Below the pieces are notes generated by a model that had not been told where the DNA came from, searched no databases, and was given only the letters and a program-made list of their open reading frames with translations. Source: Pseudomonas moraviensis (lineage in GTDB: Bacteria; Pseudomonadota; Gammaproteobacteria; Pseudomonadales; Pseudomonadaceae). From it: a stretch of 64,000 bases of DNA. Shown here piece by piece: positions 25,241 to 34,496 of the stretch. Made by a program: the position numbers and the translations under genes. The stretch spans positions 4,324,501 through 4,388,500 of the forward strand of contig NZ_LT629788.1 of NCBI RefSeq assembly GCF_900105805.1, read 5' to 3'. How positions within the stretch are numbered: the first letter of the stretch is position 1; each line of letters opens with the position of its first letter.

Positions 25241-25332
25241 CTGTAGGAGTGAGCCTGCTCGCGATAGCGGTCGAACATTCAACATTGATGCTGGCTGGTC
25301 CACCGCTATCGCGAGCAGGCTCACTCCTACAG
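25241..25332. repeat. REP pair (family A)
   Basis: CTGTAGGAGTGAGCCTGCTC... (25241-25270) is perfectly inverted at 25303-25332 (30-bp arms). The spacer, TCGAACATTCAACATTGATG-like, is nearly the same as in the copy at 23232, showing a shared origin. Confidence 0.92.
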
Positions 25333-25408
25333 GTTGTGTGTTTGGCTTGACTCATGCGTTGCAAGTGGCCAACGTCCATTTCATCGCCCGAGCCAGAAGC
25401 GTTATGCC

Positions 25409-26173
25409 ATGTCCCTGCCCTCCCTGCTCTCCCAACACATCGTTCGCCGTCCGCAACGCATCGCCCTGCTGCAACACATCGCCGAGCAGGGCTCGATCAC
25501 CCGAGCGGCGAAGAGCGCAGGGCTCAGTTACAAGGCGGCGTGGGATGCGATCGATGAGCTGAACAATCTCGCGCAGAAACCCTTGGTCGAGCGCGTGGTA
25601 GGCGGCAAGGGTGGTGGTGGCGCCCGACTGTCCAGCGAGGGCGAACGGGTCCTGCGTCTGTATCAGAAATTGCAGGCCTTGCAGGCGCAGGTGCTGGAAG
25701 CGGCGGAAGACGTCAGCGATCTCGATCTGCTCGGCAGGCTGATGCTCAGGACCAGCGCGCGCAATCAGCTGCATGGCACCGTCATCGCAATTGAGGCGCA
25801 AGGTCGCAATGATTTGATCCGGCTGGAACTGGCCGAAGGTATTTGTCTGGAAGCGCAGATCACCCACGACAGCACCGTGCATCTGGAATTGCAGATCGGC
25901 AGCGAAGTGATGGCGCTGATCAAGGCTGGCTGGCTTGAATTGCTCGGCGACGATCAGTCGGCAACGCCCGGACACAATGTCCTGCGCGGCACCATCGAAG
26001 CGATCCTCGACGCCGAGGACGGTCCCAGCGAAGTACGGATTTCCCTGCCCAACGGCCACACCCTCTGCGCCTTGGCCGAGCCGTTGTACCTGCGCCGCCA
26101 GTGCCTGGGCGTCGGCGCTCCGGTGCAGGTGCAATGCGCGCCGTCCAACGTGCTGATCGGCACGCCGCTCTGA
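25409..26173 (+). CDS. modE: Molybdate-responsive regulator ModE
   Basis: A 254-residue protein. Residues 1-110 are a LysR-like winged helix-turn-helix (EQGSITRAAKSAGLSYKAAWDAIDELN). The remainder holds two Mop/TOBE repeats (about 125-190 and 195-254) that bind molybdate. ATG 25409 is chosen because it gives the usual ModE N-terminus; the longer frame starts inside the REP element. ModE represses molybdate uptake and adjusts molybdoenzyme genes. No modABC genes are adjacent in this window. Confidence 0.93.
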   Translation: MSLPSLLSQHIVRRPQRIALLQHIAEQGSITRAAKSAGLSYKAAWDAIDELNNLAQKPLVERVVGGKGGGGARLSSEGERVLRLYQKLQALQAQVLEAAEDVSDLDLLGRLMLRTSARNQLHGTVIAIEAQGRNDLIRLELAEGICLEAQITHDSTVHLELQIGSEVMALIKAGWLELLGDDQSATPGHNVLRGTIEAILDAEDGPSEVRISLPNGHTLCALAEPLYLRRQCLGVGAPVQVQCAPSNVLIGTPL

Positions 26174-26244
26174 TTCGCCTCTGCAACGAAAGCGTCATCG
26201 ACCCGCATTAAGGTGTTGGCCATAAACCAAGCAGGGAGCCTGAT

Positions 26245-28146
26245 GTGAGCCTATTAGAAGAAAACCAATCCACTGATCTGGAAAAAATGGTCGGCCTCAG
26301 CCGTCGCGGTTTCATCAGCGCCGGTGCGTTGTGCGGCGCGGCGATGTTCCTTGGCGGCAACCTGTTGACCCGCAGCGTCATGGCCGCCAGCGTCAGCGCC
26401 GGCAACAGCCGTCTGCTCGGTTTCGAGAGCATTCCGGCCGCGACCACCGACGCCATCAGCCTGCCCAAGGGTTACAAGTCCTCGGTGCTGATCAGTTGGG
26501 GCCAGCCGCTGCACAAGAATGGTCCGGCCTTCGATCCGAGCGGCAATGGCACCGCCGCCGCACAGGAAGTGCAGTTCGGCGACAACAACGACGGCATGAG
26601 CCTGTTCGCCTTCCCCGACGACAAGAATCGCGCGTTGATGGCGATCAACAACGAATACACCAACTACCGCTATCTGTATCCCCACGGCGGCATGCCGCAG
26701 TCGGCCGAAGACGTGCGCAAGGCGCTGGCCTGTGAAGGTGTGTCGGTGATCGAAGTGCAGCGCAGGAACGGCCAGTGGCAGTTCGTCCAGGGCTCGCGCT
26801 ACAACCGGCGCATCCACGGTAACTCACCGCTGCGCATCAGTGGTCCGGCCCGCGGCCACGACTTGATGAAAACCGCCGCCGACAAGCACGGCAAGAAAGT
26901 TCTCGGCACGTTCCAGAACTGCGCCAACGGCAAGACGCCGTGGGGCACCTATCTGACCTGCGAGGAAAACTTCACCGACTGCTTCGGCAGCAGCAACGCC
27001 CAGCAACAGTTCGATGCCGCGCAGAAGCGCTACGGCGTCGTTGCCAGCAGCAAAGACATCAACTGGCACCCCCACGACCCGCGCTTCGACATGGCCAAGA
27101 ACCCGAACGAACTCAACCGCCACGGCTGGGTGGTCGAGATCGATCCGTTCGACCCGCAATCGACCCCGGTCAAACGCACCGCGCTGGGCCGCTTCAAACA
27201 TGAAAACGCCGCCCTGGCCGAGACCGATGACGGTCGCGCTGTGGTGTACATGGGCGACGACGAGCGTGGCGAGTTCATCTACAAATTCGTCAGCCGCGAC
27301 CGCATCAACCACCGCAATCAGAAGGCCAACCGCAACATCCTCGACCACGGCACCTTGTACGTGGCGAAGTTCGATGCCGGTGACGGTAACCCTGACCACC
27401 CCAAAGGCCAGGGCCAGTGGATCGAACTGACCCACGGCAAGAACGGCATCGACGCCAGCAGCGGGTTTGCCGATCAGGCCGAAGTGCTGATCCACGCGCG
27501 CCTCGCCGCCAGCGTGGTTGGCGCAACACGCATGGACCGTCCGGAGTGGATCGTCGTCAGCCCCAAGGATGGCCAGGTTTATTGCACCCTGACCAACAAC
27601 GCCAAGCGCGGCGAAGACGGGCAACCGGTGGGCGGGCCGAACCCGCGCGAGAAGAACGTCTATGGGCAGATTCTGCGCTGGCGCACCCACCGCGACGATC
27701 ACGCCTCCAAGACGTTCGCCTGGGATCTGTTCGTGGTCGCCGGCAACCCGGGCGTGCATGCCGGAACCCCCAAGGGTGGCTCATCCAACATCACCCCGCA
27801 GAACATGTTCAACAGCCCCGACGGCCTGGGTTTCGACAAGGCCGGACGCCTGTGGATTCTCACCGACGGCGATTCGAGCAATGCCGGCGACTTCGCCGGG
27901 ATGGGCAACAACCAAATGCTCTGCGCCGACCCTGCGACCGGTGAGATTCGCCGTTTCATGGTCGGGCCGGTGGGTTGCGAAGTGACCGGGATCAGCTTCT
28001 CGCCGGATCAGAAAACCCTGTTTGTCGGGATTCAGCATCCGGGCGAGAACGGCGGTTCGACCTTCCCGGAGCACCTGCCCAATGGCAAGCCGCGGTCTTC
28101 GGTGATGGCAATTACCCGCGAGGATGGCGGGATCGTCGGCGCCTGA
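26245..28146 (+). CDS. PhoX-family alkaline phosphatase (Tat-exported)
   Basis: A 633-residue protein with GTG start (GCAGGGAGCCTGAT leader). A twin-arginine signal, LSRRGFISAGALCGAA, lies at about residues 18-33, so it is exported folded. The body is a beta-propeller PhoX domain with YLTCEENFTDCFG and WGTYLTCEEN-type family stretches. PhoX enzymes are calcium/iron phosphomonoesterases of the periplasm. No convincing Pho box was found in the short upstream gap. The gene stands alone. Exact substrate is unproved. Confidence 0.88.
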   Translation: MSLLEENQSTDLEKMVGLSRRGFISAGALCGAAMFLGGNLLTRSVMAASVSAGNSRLLGFESIPAATTDAISLPKGYKSSVLISWGQPLHKNGPAFDPSGNGTAAAQEVQFGDNNDGMSLFAFPDDKNRALMAINNEYTNYRYLYPHGGMPQSAEDVRKALACEGVSVIEVQRRNGQWQFVQGSRYNRRIHGNSPLRISGPARGHDLMKTAADKHGKKVLGTFQNCANGKTPWGTYLTCEENFTDCFGSSNAQQQFDAAQKRYGVVASSKDINWHPHDPRFDMAKNPNELNRHGWVVEIDPFDPQSTPVKRTALGRFKHENAALAETDDGRAVVYMGDDERGEFIYKFVSRDRINHRNQKANRNILDHGTLYVAKFDAGDGNPDHPKGQGQWIELTHGKNGIDASSGFADQAEVLIHARLAASVVGATRMDRPEWIVVSPKDGQVYCTLTNNAKRGEDGQPVGGPNPREKNVYGQILRWRTHRDDHASKTFAWDLFVVAGNPGVHAGTPKGGSSNITPQNMFNSPDGLGFDKAGRLWILTDGDSSNAGDFAGMGNNQMLCADPATGEIRRFMVGPVGCEVTGISFSPDQKTLFVGIQHPGENGGSTFPEHLPNGKPRSSVMAITREDGGIVGA

Positions 28147-28155
28147 TAAACCGCT

Positions 28156-28219
28156 TTCGCGAGCAGGCTCGCTCCCACAGAGGATCGCATTTCAATGTGG
28201 GAGCGAGCCTGCTCGCGAA
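28156..28219. repeat. REP pair (family A)
   Basis: TTCGCGAGCAGGCTCGCTCC... (28156-28179) is perfectly inverted at 28196-28219 (24-bp arms), just after the phosphatase stop. Confidence 0.92.
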
Positions 28220-28310
28220 TAGGCCAGACCAGACACCAACCACCTTCGCGCCGCCATCTGCGCTACCATGCCGAGCCGGACGCAGCAGCCTGCTGCGCGC
28301 AGGAGTCAGC

Positions 28311-29285
28311 ATGGCCCACCCGTTTGAAACCCTCACCCCCGATCTTGTTCTGGATGCCGTTGAAAGCATCGGTTTCCTCAGTGACGCGCGCATTCTGGCG
28401 CTCAACAGCTACGAAAACCGTGTCTATCAGGTCGGTATCGAAGACTCCGAGCCGCTGATCGCCAAGTTCTACCGTCCGCAGCGCTGGACCAACGAGGCCA
28501 TCCTCGAGGAACACCAGTTCACCTTCGAACTGGCCGACATCGACATCCCTGTGGTGGCGCCGCTGATCCATAACGGCGAAACCCTGCATGAGCACGCCGG
28601 TTTCCGCTTCACCCTGTTTCCGCGCCGGGGTGGGCGCGCGCCGGAGCCGGGCAACCTTGATCAGCTGTATCGCCTCGGCCAGTTGCTCGGGCGCATGCAT
28701 GCGGTGGGCGGCACCAAACCGTTCAAGCACCGCGAAGCCCTCGCCGTGGAGAACTTCGGCCATGCTTCGCTGAACACCCTGCTCGAAGGCAACTTCATCC
28801 CCAAAAGTTTGCTGCCGGCGTACGAGTCGGTTGCCCGCGACCTGCTCAAACGCGTGGAAGATGTCTACGCCGCCACGCCGCATCAGAACATTCGCATGCA
28901 CGGCGATTGTCACCCCGGCAACATGATGTGCCGCGACGAGATGTTCCACATCGTCGACCTCGACGACTGCCGCATGGGCCCGGCGGTGCAGGACATCTGG
29001 ATGATGCTCGCCGGCGATCGCCAGGAGTGCCTGGGGCAGTTGTCGGAATTGATGGACGGCTACAACGAATTCCACGATTTCGACCCGCGCGAACTGGCAC
29101 TGATCGAACCGCTGCGCGCCCTGCGCCTGATGCACTACAGCGCCTGGCTGGGCCGGCGCTGGGACGACCCGGCGTTCCCGCACAGCTTTCCGTGGTTTGG
29201 CACGGAGCGGTATTGGGGCGACCAGGTGCTGGCCTTGCGTGAACAGTTGTCGGCGCTCAATGAAGAGCCGCTGAAACTTTTCTGA
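28311..29285 (+). CDS. srkA: Stress-response Ser/Thr kinase SrkA (RdoA/YihE)
   Basis: A 324-residue protein kinase of the APH-like fold. The catalytic region MHGDCHPGNMM near residue 200 and the metal-binding HIVDLDDCRMGP are visible. In E. coli the kinase counters stress-induced death and modulates Cpx output. ATG 28311 follows CAGGAGTCAGC; longer in-frame starts run through the REP element. There is no dsbA partner next to it here, unlike E. coli. Confidence 0.92.
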   Translation: MAHPFETLTPDLVLDAVESIGFLSDARILALNSYENRVYQVGIEDSEPLIAKFYRPQRWTNEAILEEHQFTFELADIDIPVVAPLIHNGETLHEHAGFRFTLFPRRGGRAPEPGNLDQLYRLGQLLGRMHAVGGTKPFKHREALAVENFGHASLNTLLEGNFIPKSLLPAYESVARDLLKRVEDVYAATPHQNIRMHGDCHPGNMMCRDEMFHIVDLDDCRMGPAVQDIWMMLAGDRQECLGQLSELMDGYNEFHDFDPRELALIEPLRALRLMHYSAWLGRRWDDPAFPHSFPWFGTERYWGDQVLALREQLSALNEEPLKLF

Positions 29286-29299
29286 TTCACCCCGCCCCC

Positions 29300-29389
29300 T
29301 GTAGGAGTGAGCCTGCTCGCGATAGCGTCGGGTCAGCCAACATCAATGTTGAATGTCCGTTCGCTATCGCGAGCAGGCTCACTCCTACA
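29300..29389. repeat. REP pair (family A)
   Basis: TGTAGGAGTGAGCCTGCTCG... (29300-29327) is perfectly inverted at 29362-29389. Its spacer includes ACATCAATGTTGAATGTCCG, related to the spacers at 23232 and 25241. Confidence 0.92.
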
Positions 29390-29478
29390 TTTGTCCGGTG
29401 TTCACAAATTCACAACTCACTTGCAGACAAATCTCCTTACAATCCCCTCTTTGTCAGTTGCCTGAGCAAGGATTCTGC

Positions 29479-30366
29479 ATGCAAGCCGCCAACCCGCGTC
29501 GCGGGTACATTCTGGGCCTGAGCGCCTACATCATCTGGGGCCTGTTCCCGATCTATTTCAAAGCCATCGCCGAAGTCCCGGCCGTCGAGATCATCATCCA
29601 TCGGGTGCTGTGGTCGGCGTTGTTCGGTGCGTTGCTGCTGATGGTGTGGAAACACCCGGGCTGGCTGCGCGAGCTGCTCGACAACCCCAAGCGCCTGGCC
29701 ATTCTGGCCTTGAGCGGCACGCTGATCGCGGCCAACTGGCTGACCTACGTCTGGTCGGTGAACAACGGCCGCATGCTTGAGGCGAGTCTGGGTTACTACA
29801 TCAATCCGCTGGTCAACGTGCTGCTGGGCATGGTGATTCTCGGTGAGCGGCTGCGGCGCATGCAGTGGGTCGCGGTCGGGCTGGCTGCCATCGGTGTTGC
29901 GCAGCAGGTATGGCAGGTGGGCAGTCTGCCGTGGGTGTCGCTGGCACTGGCGCTGACCTTCGGTTTTTACGGCTTGATCCGTAAACAGGCGCCGGTCAAG
30001 GCGTTGCCGGGGTTGGTCGTGGAAACCTGGATGCTGGTGCCGATCGCGATTGCCTGGTTGCTGTTCAACCAGACGGCGACTAGCGTGCAGCCTGCCTTCT
30101 GGACTACGTCCGAGGCGTGGTGGCTGGTGGCCGCCGGCCCGGTCACGCTGGTACCGCTGGTATGTTTCAACGCCGCCACCCGCCATCTGCCCTACACCAC
30201 CATTGGCTTCCTGCAATACATCGCGCCGACCCTGGTGCTGCTGCAAGCTGTGCTGCTGTTTGGCGAGCATTTGTCGTCCAGCACGCTGGTCGCGTTCATG
30301 TTTATCTGGGCCGGTCTGGCGGTTTATAGCGTTGATGCGTGGATAAGTCTGCGCCGGCGCGCCTGA
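29479..30366 (+). CDS. rarD: RarD permease (EamA/DMT family)
   Basis: A 295-residue integral membrane protein with about ten hydrophobic segments, beginning GYILGLSAYIIWGLFPIYFKA, the RarD signature. The substrate is unknown; the name comes from chloramphenicol-sensitivity work. ATG 29479 is chosen over the longer frame that starts within the REP element; AGCAAGGATTCTGC gives the ribosome site. Confidence 0.92.
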   Translation: MQAANPRRGYILGLSAYIIWGLFPIYFKAIAEVPAVEIIIHRVLWSALFGALLLMVWKHPGWLRELLDNPKRLAILALSGTLIAANWLTYVWSVNNGRMLEASLGYYINPLVNVLLGMVILGERLRRMQWVAVGLAAIGVAQQVWQVGSLPWVSLALALTFGFYGLIRKQAPVKALPGLVVETWMLVPIAIAWLLFNQTATSVQPAFWTTSEAWWLVAAGPVTLVPLVCFNAATRHLPYTTIGFLQYIAPTLVLLQAVLLFGEHLSSSTLVAFMFIWAGLAVYSVDAWISLRRRA

Positions 30367-30388
30367 TCAAAAAACGCACAAACCTCCA

Positions 30389-30411
30389 CAGGCCACGGTT
30401 ACCGTGGCCTG
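30389..30411. terminator. Hairpin after rarD
   Basis: CAGGCCACGG pairs perfectly with CCGTGGCCTG around a TTA loop. A-rich sequence precedes it, but no T-tract follows on the plus strand, so it may act as a weak rarD terminator or a minus-strand stop for the ACT gene. Confidence 0.55.
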
Positions 30412-30429
30412 CATCGTTCCTTCCCAAGC

Positions 30430-30438
30430 TTATCCACA
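30430..30438 (+). other. DnaA-box sequence 1
   Basis: TTATCCACA, a perfect match to the DnaA 9-mer, in the rarD to ACT-gene gap. Confidence 0.6.
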
Positions 30439-30542
30439 GCGTGATCCCCGCCGTTTGTGCGCAAGTCACTGAATGTTGGCGTTTTTTTGATCAACGGGCG
30501 CAAAGTCACGGCCGGCGTGGCGTGGCGGTCTGTCTCTACAGG

Positions 30543-30551
30543 TTATCCACA
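30543..30551 (+). other. DnaA-box sequence 2
   Basis: A second perfect TTATCCACA in the same gap, same orientation, 113 bases from the first. Confidence 0.6.
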
Positions 30552-30589
30552 GGCAGGTGCACGTTAAACCTGAATAACCTTCGCAGCGC

Positions 30590-31108
30590 TTAAACCTCTG
30601 TGCGTAACACCAATTCGACCATCAGATCGTCAGCCAGGGTTTCCAGGCGCGCCTGCAACACATCCAGCGACAGGGTCAGCGGCACCGCCAGAATCGCCTC
30701 GGCGTGAAACAGCGGCTCGCTGCTCATTGGCGCCGGGCGCACCTCCGTCACCAGCCGTTCCAGATTCACGCCCTGCTCGCTCAACAGCCGGGTGATATCG
30801 CGGACAATACCCGGGCGATCATTACCGACCAGTTCCATGGCGATCGGTTTCCACGTGCAGGACTGCTCGACACCGCTTTCGGCAATCAACACACGAATGC
30901 CATGTGCCGACAACGCTTGCAAGGCATCGACCAATTCGTCGTAAGCCTCCGCCGGCACGCCCACGCGCAGGATCCCGGCGAACTGCCCGGCCATCCGTGA
31001 CATACGGCTTTCCAGCCAGTTGCCGCCGTGCTCGGCGATGCATTGGGCGATGCGCTCGACCTGCCCGGGCTTGTCCGGAGCGAAAACGGTGAGTACGAGA
31101 TGGTCCAT
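30590..31108 (-). CDS. Glycine-cleavage regulator-like protein with two ACT domains
   Basis: A 172-residue protein made of two ACT domains (residues 1-80 starting LVLTVFAPDKPGQVERI, and 90-170 with ELVGNDRPGIVRDITRLL). This is the GcvR layout, a protein that binds glycine and restrains the GcvA activator. No gcv genes are adjacent. GAGGGCTGCGCC precedes the ATG. It is convergent with rarD. The role here is inferred from the family. Confidence 0.85.
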   Translation of the reverse strand: MDHLVLTVFAPDKPGQVERIAQCIAEHGGNWLESRMSRMAGQFAGILRVGVPAEAYDELVDALQALSAHGIRVLIAESGVEQSCTWKPIAMELVGNDRPGIVRDITRLLSEQGVNLERLVTEVRPAPMSSEPLFHAEAILAVPLTLSLDVLQARLETLADDLMVELVLRTEV

Positions 31109-31589
31109 GGCGCAGCCCTCTTGTCATGACTTTTGTTATCGAAGGGCAAGTATAGGCAAGAGGATTGGTTTGGATGGGCCAACCGCTGCACAGAATCTGT
31201 GGCGAGGCAGCCTGAGCAGCACTTATGTGTACAACTTTCGATATTTAGCTGGAACAATCCAATGCTTTTTTGAGAACATCCCGTTCCGCGACGTGACCGC
31301 AATGCGTCATGAGGTCGCAGAACGACGTAATTAGTCTGATTTTCACAAGCGCAACTCATCATGTAGTATGCCGCAGCGCGCACTACATAACGCTGGATCG
31401 ATGTCTGCCCAAGGCCCTTCGCAACCCTGAAAGCCCCGTCAGCAAGGCCTCCAAGCCGTTGATTGGTCCTAGCCCAGCCGCCAGCAATGGCATGTACTGG
31501 TCGGCAGGTTTGTGGTTTAAATGGCCAGAAGCTTCATTGTTAAATTGACGAGCTGAAAAGCGAAATAGCTGAGCAGAGTGAGGCAAGCA
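31109..31589. other. Long intergenic region upstream of glcB
   Basis: 481 bases between the divergent ACT gene and glcB, noticeably AT-richer than the flanks. A 79-residue open frame at 31309-31548 has no recognisable features and is not accepted. The region holds an ATGTAGT/ACTACAT inverted repeat and a TGACCGCA/ATGCGTCA near-palindrome at 31294-31309. It probably carries the glcB promoter and a long leader. Confidence 0.6.
31361..31388. promoter_or_regulatory. Candidate operator upstream of glcB
   Basis: ATGTAGT (31361-31367) and ACTACAT (31382-31388) form a perfect 7-bp inverted repeat with a 14-base spacer, itself CG-rich and partly symmetric. It ends about 200 bases before the glcB ATG. 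The binding protein is unknown. Confidence 0.4.
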
Positions 31590-33767
31590 ATGACTGAACA
31601 CGTTCAAGTCGGTGGCCTGCAGGTCGCCAAAGTCCTGTTCGACTTCGTGAACAACGAAGCCATTCCCGGTACCGGCCTCACCGCCGAACAATTCTGGGAA
31701 GGTGCCGACAAGGTCATTCACGACCTGGCGCCGAAGAACAAAGCCCTACTCGCCAAACGCGATGACTTCCAGGCGCGCATCGATGCCTGGCATCAGCAGC
31801 ATGCCGGCCAGGCGCACGACGCCGTGGCCTACAAAGCTTTCCTGCAAGAGATCGGTTATCTGCTGCCAGAAGCGGCTGATTTCCAGGCCACGACGCAAAA
31901 CGTCGATGATGAAATCGCCCGTACCGCCGGACCGCAACTGGTCGTGCCGGTGATGAATGCGCGCTTCGCCCTCAACGCCTCGAATGCCCGCTGGGGTTCG
32001 CTGTACGACGCCCTCTACGGCACCGACGCGATCAGCGAAGACGGCGGCGCGGAAAAAGGCAAAGGCTACAACAAGGTGCGTGGCGACAAAGTCATCGCCT
32101 TCGCCCGCGCCTTCCTCGACGAAGCCGCACCCCTGGCCGCTGGCTCCCACGTCGATTCGACTGGCTACAAGATCGCTGACGGCAAACTCGTCGTGACGCT
32201 GAAGGGCGGCAGCAACAGCGGCCTGCGCGATGATGCTCAACTGATCGGCTTCCAGGGCGACGCCAACGCGCCGATCGCGGTGCTGCTCAAGCACAACGGC
32301 CTGCATTTCGAAATCCAGATCGACGCCAGCACCCCGGTGGGCCAGACCGACGCCGCCGGCGTCAAAGACATCCTCATGGAAGCGGCGCTGACCACGATCA
32401 TGGACTGCGAAGACTCCGTGGCCGCCGTTGATGCCGACGACAAAGTGGTGATCTACCGCAACTGGCTCGGCCTGATGAAGGGCGACCTGGCGGAAGAAGT
32501 CGCCAAGGGCGGCCAGACCTTCACCCGCACCATGAACCCGGATCGCACCTACACCGCGCCGAATGGCGGTGAAGTGACGCTGCACGGCCGTTCGCTGTTG
32601 TTCGTGCGCAACGTCGGTCACCTGATGACCATCGACGCGATCCTCGACAGTCAAGGCAACGAAGTACCGGAAGGTATCCTCGACGGTCTGGTGACTTGCC
32701 TGGCGGCGATGCACAACCTCAATGGCAACACTTCGCGGCGCAACACCCGCACCGGTTCGGTGTACATCGTCAAACCGAAGATGCACGGCCCGGAAGAAGC
32801 GGCGTTCACCAACGAGCTGTTCGGGCGTATCGAAGATGTCCTGCGCCTGCCGCGCAACACCCTGAAAGTCGGGATCATGGACGAGGAGCGCCGCACCACG
32901 GTCAACCTCAAGGCTTGCATCAAGGCCGCCAGCGAGCGCGTGGTGTTTATCAACACCGGTTTCCTCGACCGCACCGGCGACGAAATCCACACCTCCATGG
33001 AAGCCGGCCCGGTGGTGCGCAAGGCTGACATGAAGGCCGAGAAGTGGATCGGCGCCTACGAAAACTGGAACGTCGATATCGGTCTGAGCACCGGCCTGCA
33101 AGGTCGTGCGCAAATCGGTAAGGGCATGTGGGCGATGCCGGATCTGATGGCCGCGATGCTCGAACAGAAAATCGCTCACCCGCTGGCCGGCGCCAACACT
33201 GCCTGGGTGCCGTCGCCGACCGCCGCTGCGCTGCACGCGCTGCACTACCACAAGGTCGACGTGTTTGCGCGTCAGGCCGAACTGGCCAAACGTGCCCGCG
33301 CCTCGGTGGACGACATTCTGACCATCCCGCTGGCGGTCAACCCGAGCTGGACGCCGGAGCAGATCAAGAACGAACTGGACAACAACGCCCAGGGCATTCT
33401 CGGTTACGTGGTGCGCTGGATCGACCAGGGTGTCGGCTGTTCGAAAGTGCCGGACATCAACGACGTCGGCCTGATGGAAGACCGTGCAACGCTGCGTATC
33501 TCCAGCCAGCACATCGCCAACTGGCTGCGCCACGGTATCGTCACCCGAGAGCAAGTGATGGAAAGCCTCAAGCGGATGGCGCCGGTGGTCGACCGCCAGA
33601 ACGCCAACGACCCGCTGTATCGCCCGCTGGCACCGGACTTCGACAGCAACATCGCCTTCCAGGCGGCGGTCGAACTGGTGATCGAAGGCACCAAACAGCC
33701 CAATGGCTACACCGAGCCGGTGCTGCACCGTCGTCGTCGCGAGTTCAAGGCCAGGAATGGTCTGTAA
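31590..33767 (+). CDS. glcB: Malate synthase G
   Basis: A 725-residue enzyme condensing glyoxylate and acetyl-CoA to malate in the glyoxylate shunt. Signature blocks MDCEDSVAAVDADDK (near residue 270), GIMDEERRTTVNL (near 430) and NVDIGLSTGLQGRAQIGKGM (near 495) are present; length equals other Pseudomonas GlcB. ATG 31590 follows GTGAGGCAAGCA. It is monocistronic, ending in a very strong terminator. Confidence 0.97.
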   Translation: MTEHVQVGGLQVAKVLFDFVNNEAIPGTGLTAEQFWEGADKVIHDLAPKNKALLAKRDDFQARIDAWHQQHAGQAHDAVAYKAFLQEIGYLLPEAADFQATTQNVDDEIARTAGPQLVVPVMNARFALNASNARWGSLYDALYGTDAISEDGGAEKGKGYNKVRGDKVIAFARAFLDEAAPLAAGSHVDSTGYKIADGKLVVTLKGGSNSGLRDDAQLIGFQGDANAPIAVLLKHNGLHFEIQIDASTPVGQTDAAGVKDILMEAALTTIMDCEDSVAAVDADDKVVIYRNWLGLMKGDLAEEVAKGGQTFTRTMNPDRTYTAPNGGEVTLHGRSLLFVRNVGHLMTIDAILDSQGNEVPEGILDGLVTCLAAMHNLNGNTSRRNTRTGSVYIVKPKMHGPEEAAFTNELFGRIEDVLRLPRNTLKVGIMDEERRTTVNLKACIKAASERVVFINTGFLDRTGDEIHTSMEAGPVVRKADMKAEKWIGAYENWNVDIGLSTGLQGRAQIGKGMWAMPDLMAAMLEQKIAHPLAGANTAWVPSPTAAALHALHYHKVDVFARQAELAKRARASVDDILTIPLAVNPSWTPEQIKNELDNNAQGILGYVVRWIDQGVGCSKVPDINDVGLMEDRATLRISSQHIANWLRHGIVTREQVMESLKRMAPVVDRQNANDPLYRPLAPDFDSNIAFQAAVELVIEGTKQPNGYTEPVLHRRRREFKARNGL

Positions 33768-33790
33768 CTTGGGTTGATGGTTGAAATGAA

Positions 33791-33826
33791 AAAGGCCCTG
33801 ATCGAGAGATCAGGGCCTTTTTTGTT
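33791..33826 (+). terminator. Terminator of glcB
   Basis: AAAGGCCCTGATC (33791-33803), GAGA loop, GATCAGGGCCTTT (33808-33820): a perfect 13-bp stem followed by TTTG. Confidence 0.97.
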
Positions 33827-33868
33827 TATGTGCTCGGCGTCGGCTTGGCGTAGACGGCGAGATCGAAA

Positions 33869-34046
33869 CCCTCACCCCAGCCCTCTCCCAGAGGGAGAGG
33901 GAGCCGACCGAGTCGTCTTGCGCCATGCATCGACCTGAAAGATCGATGTCGATTATGCATTCGGTTGTGGACGTTCAGGTCAATGAAAGCCTCGAATTCT
34001 CCACAATCGGTCCCCTCTCCCTCTGGGAGAGGGCCAGGGTGAGGGG
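33869..34046. repeat. MITE-like element (family D), copy 1
   Basis: About 178 bases bounded by CCCTCACCCCAGCCCTCTCC and, at the right, GGGAGAGGGCCAGGGTGAGGG. The interior contains CGACCTGAAAGATCG, CGATTATGCATTC and TTCAGGTC, shared with the other copies. It fills the gap between glcB and the response regulator, ending a few bases from the latter's stop. Confidence 0.8.
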
Positions 34047-34049
34047 CTT

Positions 34050-34496
34050 CTAGGGCTCAATGCCCAATTCGTGTTTGACCAGCCCAAGCAACTTCCCCGT
34101 ATCAATCGGCTTGAGCAGAAAATCCACCACGCTCAGATGCATCGCCTCGATCGCGTCTTTCACGTCGGCATCGCCGGAGACAATGATGATCGGCATCGCC
34201 GCGCGCACCGATTCGCGCACTTGGCGGATCAGGTCGAGGCCATCGACATTGCCCATGCGCAGATCGGTAATCACCAGCCCGATCGAGGGCTTTTGCTCAA
34301 GCATTTTCAGCGCGGTCTCACCGCTGGCTGCGGTCATGCAATGAATGCCATCGAGCGCGAGGATCTCCGACAACAGCTCGCGGGCATCCTTGTCGTCGTC
34401 GACGATCAGGACACGCTGCGGCGGCAGATCGGGTTCGAGCATCACTGCGCTGAGCGCTTCACGCTCGGCGTCGCTCAAAATATCGTGGTCGGACAT
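34050..34496 (-). CDS. Orphan single-domain response regulator
   Basis: A 148-residue protein: a short acidic N-terminal extension of about 27 residues, then a receiver domain. The acidic pocket (VDDDKD, residues 33-38), phosphoacceptor D78 in VITDLRMGN, S107 and K129 in LLKPID are all present. There is no output domain, so it likely acts through protein contacts. It is divergent from a cNMP/CBS/DUF294 gene with a 255-base gap. No kinase is adjacent. ATG 34496 gives the best start. Confidence 0.88.
   Translation of the reverse strand: MSDHDILSDAEREALSAVMLEPDLPPQRVLIVDDDKDARELLSEILALDGIHCMTAASGETALKMLEQKPSIGLVITDLRMGNVDGLDLIRQVRESVRAAMPIIIVSGDADVKDAIEAMHLSVVDFLLKPIDTGKLLGLVKHELGIEP

Noticed and set aside
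26174..26244. Pho box before the phosphatase gene
   Set aside because: Only one weak CGTCAT half-site is visible; no second half at the required spacing.
31309..31548. 79-codon open frame upstream of glcB
   Set aside because: No ribosome site, no recognisable motif, and it covers the region expected to hold the glcB promoter.
31746..33728. Minus-strand open frame of 660 codons opposite glcB
   Set aside because: Antisense of a fully conserved malate synthase; no motif of its own.
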